A DNA stretch of 64,000 nt from Vitellaria paradoxa (lineage: Eukaryota; Streptophyta; Magnoliopsida; Ericales; Sapotaceae), in the NCBI GenBank assembly GCA_019916065.1, contig CM034236.1:53782690-53846689 (forward strand), written 5' to 3'. A program made the position numbers and the translations under genes. Below, piece by piece: positions 1 through 9,429 of the stretch. The notes under the pieces were generated by a model. It searched no databases. It was not told the DNA's origin and worked only from the letters and a program-made list of their open reading frames with translations. The stretch's first letter is position 1. Every line of letters begins with the position of its first letter.

Positions 1-1247
1 TATCCCACCAACCAAACAACAGAAAAATAATCCCACATAAAAAATTAATCCCATGCTATATCCAATTTCATATATTATCCCATAATATTGCTTATCTTTC
101 ATTATCCAATCATCAAATGTAGCTTTTTTGTGTTTAGATCAGTAATATAACCTCTACCATTTGGTGTTTCAACAATCCAACCAAAATCAAAGGGGCACAG
201 TTTTCCATTTATTTTAGAGTAAAATCAATTGTTCTACACATTTTTGTTAAAGAAAATAAATTATTTGATTAGAAGCTAATGCTCAAAACAAAGTGCATAT
301 GAGGAGAAATTTGAAAATGTTATTGAAAATTAGACATGAAATTATTTAAATGTCAAAATCCTTCTGAAACAAATGTGAGTCAACCCATTGCTAAGTAAAG
401 CACAGCAGAAAGCTTTCCTCCCATGAAACATTTTGAAAGCTCTTGCAATCCCTTCCATTACAGAACAAGAATCAAGCCCGCCACTAACGTATGAAGTTTA
501 AGAACCAATGGTTACTGACACGGAAGTTCATATACTCCAAACAATGCAATTATTGTCTTTCCATCATTCATCATTTAATCTTTTTCTTACGTCTGCGATC
601 TGCAATTTTTTGTTCTCTTTTGCTTTATCAATTACATTTTTTTTTATTGGTAGCTTTATCAATTACATTACCACTAGAAGAATGTAATGATTCAGATAAT
701 CCAAACTTGGAGTTGATAGTAATATGGTTAAATTTTAATTAGTTTTGGCTTAAACAAACGAAACACTAAATCTCAAACCAAAGTTGTCTTAATTGATAGT
801 CATCTACATGGTTGACCACTTGACCCATTATTTGAAATATGAATCACATAAAAATAAAGACATACAAGGTTACCCATTTAGTCCCCATTTGGATAGTAGA
901 TTTCAAATGAACGAGTTTGAAAATAAATTATTATAAATATAAGAGATATTGCTAAATTATATTAAAAAAAAAACTGGAAATTTTCTAATAATTAGTGCTA
1001 AAATGATTGAGGCACCACCTGGAACCAGTACTGATTTCAAATAACACCACCCAAATCCACAATAAAATTCATATTTAAATAAACAAAGTCAATTCTCCTA
1101 AATTTATTAGAATCAAATGCCAAACGCAACTTTAATTTCACAGGAAAGCTCAAGGGGGGCTTACTGGGCATCATACCGACTGAATGAATTCAAATTGAAC
1201 AAAACCCAGAAACAATCAAGAAGGGGGGAGAGTAAAAAGACGTTTAC
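1..1247. other. AT-rich DNA, probably intron of the gene starting at 1363
   Basis: No coding exon that I can defend. The minus-strand gene whose first exon ends at 1248 must continue to lower coordinates, so this stretch is probably mostly its first intron. A short open run with protein-like composition lies on the minus strand near 160-200, but nothing ties it to the upstream exon. Confidence 0.4.
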
Positions 1248-1363
1248 CTTCGCTGGGAAGCGGAAATGAGAACATCGATTTTGGGGGCAGAAATGGTAGC
1301 ACACAAGAGCAGTGTGCCCACCCCATAACCAGCTAGTTCATTTGCTGTTATGTGTTCAAACAT
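1248..1363 (-). CDS. first coding exon of a gene running off the left edge; small protein with hydrophobic N-terminus
   Basis: Seen: the first in-frame ATG on the minus strand is at 1363 and opens a 38-codon-plus-2-nt exon that begins MFEHITANELAGYGVGTLLL and ends ...LISASQRR. It stops at a clean donor (AAG|GTAAAC, gt at 1247-1246). Residues 9-25 form a hydrophobic segment that could be a signal or membrane anchor. Inference: this opening resembles, from memory, small plant proteins with a DnaJ-like cysteine-rich region further downstream. That region is not in the window, so the family is only a suggestion. No later exon was found between 1 and 1247, so the gene either has a long first intron or is broken. 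The longer reading in the same frame, from about 1564, has no ATG and is 5' untranslated sequence. Confidence 0.45.
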
Positions 1364-2928
1364 TTCCTCCCTCCTAGTCGCCTCTCTGTCTTTGTGTCTC
1401 TGCGTGTGTGTGGAGTAGGAGAGTGGACTACCAAGAACAGTTGTGTTCTTTACCTTATCACAAGCTCCGTACCAAACTCGGGCAAATGGGTTTCGGGTTA
1501 CAGAGAACAGATCACAGACTTGCCCGGTGGAAACTGGATTCTCTTCGGACCCTGGCCGGCTCACAATGGACGTGGGGTTTTTATTTTTATTTTTTTCTTT
1601 CTTAATTTTAATTTTTTTTGGGGGTCAGTTTTTGATAACTTTTTTTTTTGAAAGAATTAAGGGGGTATAAAAGTCAAATTACTAGCTATGTTAGTTTGGT
1701 TTTTGGCTCAACTCTAACAGGGACATTAATATAATTTCAATAACAATAAGCTGAAGTTATCTCACCTTTAGATATTTAAGAGGGAGGTTATAGTAACTTC
1801 TTCGAAAATTTGAAGTGGGAAATAATTTAGAAAGAAGAAATATTAGGATTTTTTTTTTAACATTAACAATGTTGTGCTTAAAAACACTAGTGATAGTAAC
1901 TTTTCATAAAAGGCTTTGTGTGGTGGTCCTTTTAGTAGTCTTACATTGGTTTCTCATAAAGAAGAGGAGGTTTTGTTAGGTTATAAATAACGGCTTCCTT
2001 CTTTTTGGTTAAGTGCACCAGTGACTTTAGTTAAATTCATCTTTTATGAGATGAGAGTAAAGATTGCTTGGAGCAATTCTTTATATGCGTAATGAGGTTT
2101 TTGGCGTAACAGAAAGAATTGTATGTTTGTAAAAATTTTTCATCTAGTGGATTTTTTTTTTGAATGCTCGTGGTTTTTCTTTAATTCAGGAGTTTTTTCA
2201 CGTAAATATTTGTATTATTATTATTTTTCTATTTTTCTTAATTTTTTACCAAAGGTAGATCCTGAGACGGTGAATTTAAAATACTTAAATTCCCAACAAA
2301 AGGGTATATGAAATATTTTTAATAATTATAATAATAGTAATGGATCTACCACTTCTTTGAAAAGTAATGGAGTCAGTTCACTCAAATATTATGGATTATT
2401 TTAAATAATTATTTTTGTACTATGATTTTAAATTTATTGTGTTAAATCTGCTACTTTTATGATCAATCCTGTATACGGTAAAATTATATTTAGACCATCC
2501 ATCTTAGGTAAATAGCATCAAAGTCCATAAATCAAATAAGAATCGGTCCATGTCTTTTTCGGTGGCCCTACTTCCATAAAATTAAGAGCAAAAGAACTGA
2601 AAATAATGCATCCTATCCATCATCTAATCTGAACTTTAACTGGTTTTCTCGACTTCAGCTTTTAGAAAATGTTAATGTTGTTCGTTAACTGATCAATTTT
2701 TAAGTTTTTATTTATTTATTTATTTATTTAATAATTTGACAGTTTTAGCAGTTTCCTTAATCAAAGTTGCGAAAGAGACAATGCCTTACGAAACGAAATC
2801 AAGTCGAACAAAAATAAATAATTGACTTGTCATTTTCATGGTGAAGTGCAAATTAATGGGTATAGAAATTGATTAATACGTTAGTAATGTTAATATAAAA
2901 AGCAAGCTACGACTACTGTCTAATTCGT
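1364..2928. other. intergenic; 5' flank of the left-edge gene
   Basis: The first 200 bases are less AT-rich and probably hold the 5' UTR and promoter of the minus-strand gene at 1363. The rest is T/A-rich with homopolymer runs and no exon I can support. Confidence 0.5.
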
Positions 2929-3495
2929 TGGAAACTTAGCAGTAAGGACAAGTTGATCCCTTGGAGTACCAACATTACACCAACATGTGTTTTATGTAGA
3001 GTTGATGATGAAGATCTTGACCGTTTATTTGTTCGTTATCAAATTTACCATAATGTTAGATCAATTATCTTTAACTTATGTCTAATCTACAAGAATGGGA
3101 ATCATTGGAAAGGAAAAGTAGACTAAGTGGTGGGTGCTATGTTTTCAGTAAGAAAGAGTTTGTTAACACCATATGCATGTCAGTTTGTTTGGACAAGCCT
3201 AATTTATCATATCTGGCTTAAAAGAAAATGTAAGAATTCACAGTGGCATCATCACATCCCCTCAAGGCATTGTTGAAAAAATTAAGTATGAAGTTAGATT
3301 GAAAGCTTGTTAGTTTAAGTATATTAAGTCAACAACTGCTAACGTTGTAATATGTACTAACTGGGGGATTCTTGATTTTTATATAACCCATGCACAAATT
3401 ATGTAAATTTGTATAGCGAGGGTATGCCCTCTTGACATTAAAAATTTTCTCCTATTTAATTCAAGTATATCTTACTTACCAAAAAAAAAAAAAAA
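2929..3495 (+). mobile_element. 3' remnant of a LINE (L1-type non-LTR retrotransposon) with poly(A) tail
   Basis: Seen: broken frames translate to pieces typical of the C-terminal zinc-knuckle region that follows plant LINE reverse transcriptase. One runs WKLSSKDKLIPW, then PTCVLCRVDDEDLDRLFV. A second, from about 3170, reads PYACQFVWTSLIYHIWLKRK. The usual CxxC is present, but the later His and Cys are replaced and several stops and frameshifts lie between the pieces. The copy ends in a pyrimidine/A-rich 3' UTR and 15 A at 3481-3495. It is 5'-truncated and dead. I did not find convincing target site duplications. Confidence 0.7.
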
Positions 3496-4315
3496 GAATT
3501 ATGAACAAGTTATGAATATAAATACGGATATAATAATTTAAAAAATTTAAGAATAAAATATAGCAAAAATAGGAAAAAAATTATATTTTTATTAGCTATT
3601 TATATATTAATATATATAACATTCACAACAATAATTCAATATAAAAAAAATATAACAAAATATAAGATTAAAAAAATTATGATTTTAATTAAGTATTTGA
3701 TTGCTCAAATTACATATTTAAAAAATAATAAAATAATAGACACCTCACGAAATATATTAGATATGTATTTTAAAGTATTAAAGAATAAATCTATTAAGAT
3801 GTCTCAAATACAAATATATATAAGGCGCCTATTTTGAAGTGTATAGGAGTGACGCTGGATCTCAGTATCGTACGTACCCTCGCATTTATGTTGATGAGCG
3901 TATGACCATTCCTTTGGCATCTTTAATGAGTGACCATTTTGTCTATATATCTAAACTAGCTTTACAAAGCAGACAAGCAGGTATAGCTCCATTGATCTGC
4001 AAATCAAAACCAAATCCTTTGGTTTAGTACTTGTTTAATTTGTTGACCCGCTTGTATTATTATGAATTTTCTAAATTAATTAATTTATGCTACGGACAGG
4101 TGGCTGGATAATTCAATCTCTCTTAGTTTGTAATAACTATTTAATTAGCTCTGTGTCATCGTAACCATTGCATAGAGATAGCTTGCATTTGTAGCTTACG
4201 TTGAGTGTTCGGGAAGTAGAACCAAAATAATAATAATAACAGGGGAACTGATCTTGTCACAATCCTTTTTGTATCTAGCTAACTTGCAATTCAATCTGGG
4301 CATTGCCTATTCCAC
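3496..4315. other. AT-rich intergenic DNA
   Basis: Very A/T-rich with simple-sequence character up to about 3830. A 62-codon open frame at 3839-4027 (+) has no recognisable family or splice context, and I do not treat it as a gene. Confidence 0.5.
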
Positions 4316-4490
4316 TTAGGGGTTGTTTGGAGTAAGAAAAAATGAGATAAATTGAGATAAATTGTGGTTTAGGGAGAGTTCGTAATGCGTGCAGTGAGAG
4401 AAAAAAGTTGATGTGATATAAAGTTAATAGAGATTTATAGAAATTTTTAGAGATTTTCATCAAACCATTGCAAACCAAACGGGGCCTTAG
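4316..4490. repeat. MITE-like dispersed repeat, copy 1
   Basis: Starts GGGGTTGTTTGGAGTAAG and ends CAAACCAAACGGGGCC, so the two ends are roughly inverted. A close second copy lies at 63502-63666, with the same order of landmarks: GAGATAAATTGAGATAA, GAGTTCGTAATGC, GATGTGATATAAAGTTAA. Confidence 0.6.
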
Positions 4491-4943
4491 TGTGCGTTTG
4501 GACTTGCTACAAACAAAATAAATCATTATAAATCTTCAACAAACCTTTATAATCACTCAAATTCCCGCTATTACTAATTTTAAAAAATTTTAATATTTCA
4601 TTTAAAAAAAAAAAAAAATTTAGAAGGCGATTAACTAAATGCGTAAATTTTTTTTACAATCATATTTTTCGGGTCGAAATCTTTCAAATGAATACCATTA
4701 TTGCTATTTTATCTGGATTTTTTTGAATCCGTAAGAACAAATTTAAAAAACCGTTGCCACGATTTTGATGCTGTGCATATGTAAAACAAAACATTGAACG
4801 TGAATTTTTTGAATCTGTGAGAACGGTTTTGGAGCAACCGTTTCCAAGGTTTACTATTATTTAGATACAAAAAGTGATAAAATTAACCCTAAACCACATT
4901 TTTTTTCAATTTATCTTTTTTTTACTATACCAACGAAACCTTA
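4491..4943. repeat. non-autonomous TIR-like repeat, copy 1 of a family
   Basis: Begins GTGTGCGTTTGGACTTGC. Its left 190 bases recur at the right end of the window (63817-64000), including the shared stretch TACGTAAATTTTTTTT versus TGCGTAAATTTTTTTT followed by an almost identical 20 bases. Its interior, with phrases such as GAATCCGTAAGAAC and AACCGTTGCC, resembles the longer elements at 16195 and 32391. The edges are approximate. Confidence 0.5.
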
Positions 4944-5942
4944 ATAAGTTTAATTTTAAAAAGGTTTGTAGTGTTTTCTAAATTAAGTGAGTAACCGTTG
5001 TAATTTTGTCATGTTGGGAGGAAATTAATATTAATTTGTGCAATCAAAACTTAAAACTAATTAATTAATTAGTAGATTTATCAGCTGGAAATTAAGCTTG
5101 AATTAACCTATATAATATATTTAGTGCGAGGGTATATAAGTCCCGAATATTTTACTCTATAGGAGTAGGTTTGGCTTTGAGAAATTCTTCGTGGTAAAGA
5201 CCCAAAAAAAAGAGAGAGAGAGAGAGAGAGAGAAATTCAAACCAAAAGAAGTTAAAGAATGTTTCATTATTAGTTCTATAATTTGAAGGATGCTCATCAA
5301 AAAAATTTGCTTTGATGACTTGATGCCTATGGATTTTTCAGGATGTTGTTATTGAAACTGCTAGTTGATTCTCTCTCTGTCAATTTCAACCTCAAATGGG
5401 GGTGGGTGAGATAGATGGCGCTTCCAATGAAGAGACAAAAGACACAATGAACTTTGCAGAGGCAGTCATTTTCACTTTGGGAGTAGAAAACATAGCGAAC
5501 AAAAGCCCGAGTCCGAAAATGCATTTTGTTTAGTCATGTAATCACCAAGTGGCCCGCTTCTAATGACATGTGCTCTAACGTTATCGTAGCCATTTAATTG
5601 GATATTGTTAGACGATGAAACTTTGTTAATTCAGTCAAATTTTGGAATGCATGTTTACAAGCAGATTTGAGTGAAATTAAATAACTCAAAGGAAAGAACT
5701 ATAGACGCCCAAAATTACATCAGAAATTATATATATATATATATATTATATATATGCATCATTGCTCCGTCTTTCCATGATCAGTAATTTTCTAGTTTTG
5801 ACTGTTTACATGGCCTTAATTAAAGAACAAGTAGGAGGCCAGAATCAAAGTTTCTGTGCGTGAGTCAGCCAAATTGTTTGGAATCTCGTGCTCTTTGACC
5901 AACTTAATTACAGGAAGGCTAATCAATCGCTTAAGTTATTGT
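4944..5942. other. intergenic; upstream region of the GRAS gene
   Basis: Contains a (GA) microsatellite at about 5211-5233 and an (AT) tract at about 5727-5756. No exon is supported on either strand. Confidence 0.5.
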
Positions 5943-5950
5943 TATATAAG
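5943..5950 (+). promoter_or_regulatory. TATA box of the SCL3-like gene
   Basis: TATATAAG lies 201 bases upstream of the chosen ATG at 6151 and would give a 5' UTR of roughly 170 bases. This agrees with no in-frame ATG being present between it and 6151. Confidence 0.5.
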
Positions 5951-6150
5951 ACAGCGTTTTCATTTTTGTTGAATTTTATTTTTATGATTGGGAAGTGTTG
6001 CATACTTCCAAGAGCTGCGCTTCCATAATCCCCCACCTGCTCCTCTTTTCTTTGGAATCACGATTCTCTTATAAAAAGCATAGCATCCGATTCCCCTGTG
6101 AATTTTTCCCCGTGTTTGGCAGAGGAGAAAGTGCGGGAAAATCCATCCAA

Positions 6151-7407
6151 ATGGGTTCTTCGTTCCCACCAACCAAGCCTGATGTAACCCTGTCCTTAAC
6201 CTTGTCATCTCCCACATCCGTTGAATCCTCAAAGCCCGAAGAAAGAGGAATCAAGCTAATCCAGCTCTTGCTAACATGTGCCAACCACGCGTCCTCCGGC
6301 AACCTCCACCGCGCCGACGCCTGCCTCCGCCAAATTTCTCAGCTGGCCTCCGTCTCTGGCGACTCCATGCAGCGGCTCGCCGCCCGGTTCGCCTCCGCCC
6401 TGGCCGTCCGGCTTGTTAAGCGCTGGACCGGCCTTTATAAGGCCCTAAGGCATGCAAAACAGGGAAACACTGAACCAGACCGGGCCTGGTCCATTTTCAC
6501 CCAAGCCTTCCCGTACCTAGGATTCGCCTACGCCATCATAACCCGGACCCTAATCCAAACCATGTCCGATGAGCGGGTCATCCACATCATTGATTTGGGA
6601 TCGGGTGACCCGAAGTTATGGGTCCCAGTCCTCCAAAACTTGGGTCAATCGCCCCGTGGGCCACCCTACTTGAAGATCACTTGTGTTCATACCAACAAAG
6701 CTGTGCTAGAGAATTTAGGAACAAGGCTGGTGAAAGAGGCAGGGAGCCTAGACATGCCATTTCAATTTAACCCGGTTAATATTGAGCTAAGGGATTTGAC
6801 CCAGGAAATGCTTAATGTAGGAACCGGTGAGGCCTTGGTAATAGCATCAATATTAGCCCTTCATGTTCTGTTAGCCGAGGACGACCGAGTTGATGCTCAA
6901 TTTGGGGTCAACAAGAACAATGGAGAGAGGGACTGCAAGCAACTGGGTGAATTCCTGGCAATGGTCCGGTCCATGTCACCTAAGGTAGTCTTTTTGGTGG
7001 AGCAAGAATCCGATCACAACTTGAAACGGTTGGTGGACCGGTTTGTCGAGGGCTTGCATTACTACAGTGCGGTGTTCGATTCGATAGACGCGACTTTTGG
7101 AGGCTCACCGGGTGAAGAGAGAGTTGCTTTAGAAGAAATGTTTGGGAAACAAATTGAAAATATTGTGGCCTGTGAAGGGCTTGAGAGGGAAGAGAGGCAC
7201 GAAAGGTATGCCAAGTGGATGGTCCGGTTCGGTCGAGCCGGGTTCAGGCCGGTCCGCATGTGGTTTGACCCTTTGGAGGACGCAAAACGGTTAGTGGATG
7301 CGTACGGGCAGGAGGGATACACGATAGTTAATCAAAGATCAAGCATAATGATAAGTTGGCATGGTCGACCCTTGTATTCGAGTTCTGCATGGATATGTTG
7401 TAACTGA
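6151..7407 (+). CDS. SCL3: GRAS-domain transcriptional regulator, SCARECROW-LIKE 3 type
   Basis: Role (family knowledge): nuclear GRAS regulator. SCL3 in Arabidopsis is a positive regulator of gibberellin responses that acts against DELLA proteins and with SHR/SCR in root endodermis. Seen: 418 aa without introns, as usual for GRAS genes. A short variable N-terminus (1-28) is followed by the conserved start PEERGIKLIQLLLTCANH (29-46, first leucine-heptad region). The VHIID-type core IHIIDLG is at 144-150, MPFQFNPV at 202-209, the second leucine-rich region about 210-245, VVFLVEQESDHN at 279-290 and CEGLEREERHERY at 341-353. The SAW region runs to the end, with PLYSSSAW at 407-414. This order and wording match SCL3 rather than DELLA or SCR. 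Start: the ATG at 6151 is the first in frame; the frame is open upstream to 5995 but without ATG. The protein is shorter than Arabidopsis SCL3 because the serine-rich insert before LSPK is absent. No DELLA motif. Confidence 0.88.
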   Translation: MGSSFPPTKPDVTLSLTLSSPTSVESSKPEERGIKLIQLLLTCANHASSGNLHRADACLRQISQLASVSGDSMQRLAARFASALAVRLVKRWTGLYKALRHAKQGNTEPDRAWSIFTQAFPYLGFAYAIITRTLIQTMSDERVIHIIDLGSGDPKLWVPVLQNLGQSPRGPPYLKITCVHTNKAVLENLGTRLVKEAGSLDMPFQFNPVNIELRDLTQEMLNVGTGEALVIASILALHVLLAEDDRVDAQFGVNKNNGERDCKQLGEFLAMVRSMSPKVVFLVEQESDHNLKRLVDRFVEGLHYYSAVFDSIDATFGGSPGEERVALEEMFGKQIENIVACEGLEREERHERYAKWMVRFGRAGFRPVRMWFDPLEDAKRLVDAYGQEGYTIVNQRSSIMISWHGRPLYSSSAWICCN

Positions 7408-7897
7408 AATTTTGTTTGAAAGAACAAAGAGAGAATTGTTTAAAATTGCAGACTCAACAGGAGCTGAGGACGATTATGTCGGTTGTAATTGTGCTTATAG
7501 ACTTTTCTTTGTTAGTAAATATACAGAGATGTTCATACAATTGAAGCATCAGTTTTGGGAAATGATGAGCAGCAAGCGTGGTAGAAATTAGACCAATGTG
7601 CACGTTAACTTCTGTTGCAGATGTGGCAGAAGATTTGTTTTTTTGGCCTTTTTGTTTTGTTTTTTGAATTTGCTTATATTCTTTTAGCCTGCTATTGGTA
7701 GCAAATAAAATTTTTCCTCTGTTTGGAGGCCCTCGTTGAATTTCATGAGGGAAACTAGTTTGAACAATGGATTCTTATTATTTTTACTTTCTCCAATATA
7801 TTTTTATTAATTGTGAGAAGAATTTTTTTTTTTTCCCTCCTCTCCTCAAATCAATTATCAATGTAGACTTATCAAATTTGTCAGGTGTTCTCAACCT
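7408..7897 (+). other. 3' UTR of the SCL3-like gene and spacer to the tRNA
   Basis: AATAAA at 7704-7709, about 300 bases after the stop, is a plausible polyadenylation signal. The rest is T-rich spacer. Confidence 0.4.
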
Positions 7898-7969
7898 GTC
7901 GTTGTAGTATAGTGGTGAGTATATCCGCCTGTCACGCGGATGACCCGGGTTCGATCCCCGGCAACGGCG
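7898..7969 (+). tRNA. tRNA-Asp, anticodon GTC
   Basis: Seen: a 72-nt cloverleaf. The acceptor stem GTCGTTG pairs with CAACGGC (7962-7968), with discriminator G at 7969. The D-arm contains TAGTATAGTGGTGAGTA (A box). The anticodon stem CCGCC/G(G)CGG has loop TGTCACG, giving anticodon GTC. The B box GGTTCGATCCC lies in the T-arm. CAA just upstream (TCTCAAC) and a T run just downstream fit plant pol III genes. The body matches the widely conserved plant tRNA-Asp(GTC), with a small change in the anticodon stem (ATATCCGCC...GGAT). No intron. It is nuclear, not organellar, given its context and the absence of organelle flanks. Confidence 0.95.
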
Positions 7970-7975
7970 AGAATC

Positions 7976-7980
7976 TTTTT
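7976..7980 (+). terminator. pol III terminator of tRNA-Asp
   Basis: TTTTT begins 6 bases after the tRNA end. A second TTTT at 8003-8006 comes from the 26-bp repeat and could act as a backup. Confidence 0.75.
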
Positions 7981-8028
7981 GCTAATTGTGATTAGCCTGG
8001 CCTTTTGCTAATTGTGATTAGCCTGGCT
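7977..8028. repeat. 26-bp tandem duplication just after the tRNA
   Basis: Two near-perfect copies (7977-8002 and 8003-8028) of a unit containing GCTAATTGTGATTAGCC. The copied unit includes the T run that ends tRNA transcription. Confidence 0.85.
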
Positions 8029-8049
8029 TGGTTTCCTATCGGTTTGCAG

Positions 8050-8117
8050 GTGATGACACTAATGGAGGTTTTGCAGAGGAGAACTCTGCAATTCACCATT
8101 TTCTGCCTTCTCAGTGA
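8050..8117 (+). other. orphan exon-like segment ending in a stop
   Basis: An acceptor-like sequence TTTGCAG precedes 21 codons with protein-like composition (DDTNGGFAEENSAIH..., ending FLPSQ) and a TGA. No partner exon was found upstream, where the tRNA and the GRAS gene lie. It may be a relic of a last exon, or chance. Confidence 0.2.
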
Positions 8118-9293
8118 GCATCCTTAATTAATTGTCTAGCTGCAAGCCTGGTGAATCATTGCCCCCACCAACCGAATTAGGAGGTTTTACTTTTTCTATA
8201 AGTTAAATTTTGCCTTCAAACTGGATTAATTTATTGATAGTTAAATGTTTCTTTCAAACTCGATTAATTTATTAAAAATAAACTAGATTAATCAAGCTCA
8301 ATGAGTTATTTATGAGTGACAAAATTTATTTGTGGTACCATAAAAAAAATATCATGAAAACGAAATATTTCTCAACAAAAAGAAACTTTTGCATTAAAAT
8401 AGTTCGATACCTTAAATGGTCCGAACGTATGTAGATGCTAAAATATGTTGTTTGTAGATGTTAGAATATGTTGTGTTGTGCCTGTTACTTTTTTCTTGAC
8501 TTATTTTTAGTAAATAAATTTAAGTTTATTTATTTTATTCAGCAAATGAACTTTGAATTTGATTATTTTAAAAGACAATGAGTGAAAATTAAATACAATG
8601 TCAAGGGAAAAATTCTAGTACAACTTTTAGAGTGAAAATATACTATTTCATGATATAAATACAAATAATAAATGTATACTAATATTTTTTATATGTATAT
8701 TATTTAATTATATATATAACTACTAAATGAGCCCAAACTAAATAATATTTAGGCTAAGATGTGCAAATATTTTTATAAAAATAAAATAGTTCGGGATTAG
8801 GGCTTTCTTAAGTTGAAGTTCTACGAGTTGTTGGATTCATTTGCAGTACTACTTGGTGTTGGCTCTAAAAATTAAAGTAATATGAAACATTTCACAGTTG
8901 TTGAAAATTTAAAAGGATATTCCACTCTTTTTCACTCTGAAAAATTTGGCAGACCCAAATATTTTGGTATCATACTGGCTTCTTGGCATAATATTCAAAT
9001 CCCATTATTCTACCAAATGAAAGGAGGACCCATTGATGACTGAGAAAATAATTAAAAAAAAAAGGCCTTTTATTACTGGCCCACCACCATACACATGAAA
9101 GTCCAAACATTTGAAAGACATCAATAATCAACAATTATAGGTGTAATCCAAAACCAAGTGAACTATCCTTTATTGTTGTGAGCTCATAATCTGTCAAGAA
9201 TAATAAAAATGAGATGGTACATCCACCAATCTGCAGACCCAAGCATGGATCATATAAGTATTTAAAATATAAAGGGATTAATAAAACATACAT
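8118..9293. other. AT-rich intergenic DNA between the tRNA and the RGP gene
   Basis: No supported exon. The last part is probably downstream of the minus-strand RGP transcript. Confidence 0.5.
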
Positions 9294-9397
9294 TGTTTGA
9301 CCAACTGATTTAATCATACCCTATTGGAAAGTGAAGGTGGATATTTGTTTGACCATCTGATTTAATCATACACTATTGGAAAGTGAAGGTGGATATT
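9294..9397. repeat. 52-bp tandem duplication in the RGP 3' region
   Basis: Copies at 9294-9345 and 9346-9397 begin TGTTTGACCA and share TGATTTAATCATAC and TATTGGAAAGTGAAGGTGG with two or three differences. They lie 33-136 bases past the stop codon of the minus-strand gene, so they are likely in its 3' UTR. Confidence 0.85.
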
Positions 9398-9429
9398 GAT
9401 TCAGTCACTATTACTCAAAAAAATTGTTT

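Noticed and set aside
1352..1670. Plus-strand open frames opposite the first exon
   Set aside because: Overlapping frames on the opposite strand with low-complexity Phe-rich ends and no family match.
3839..4027. 62-codon frame beginning MYRSDAGSQYRTYP
   Set aside because: No domain, no flanking exons; possibly transposon debris, but I could not link it to any element.
5995..6150. 52-codon N-terminal extension of the GRAS protein
   Set aside because: There is no ATG in frame before 6151 and the region lies right after the TATA box, so it is 5' UTR.
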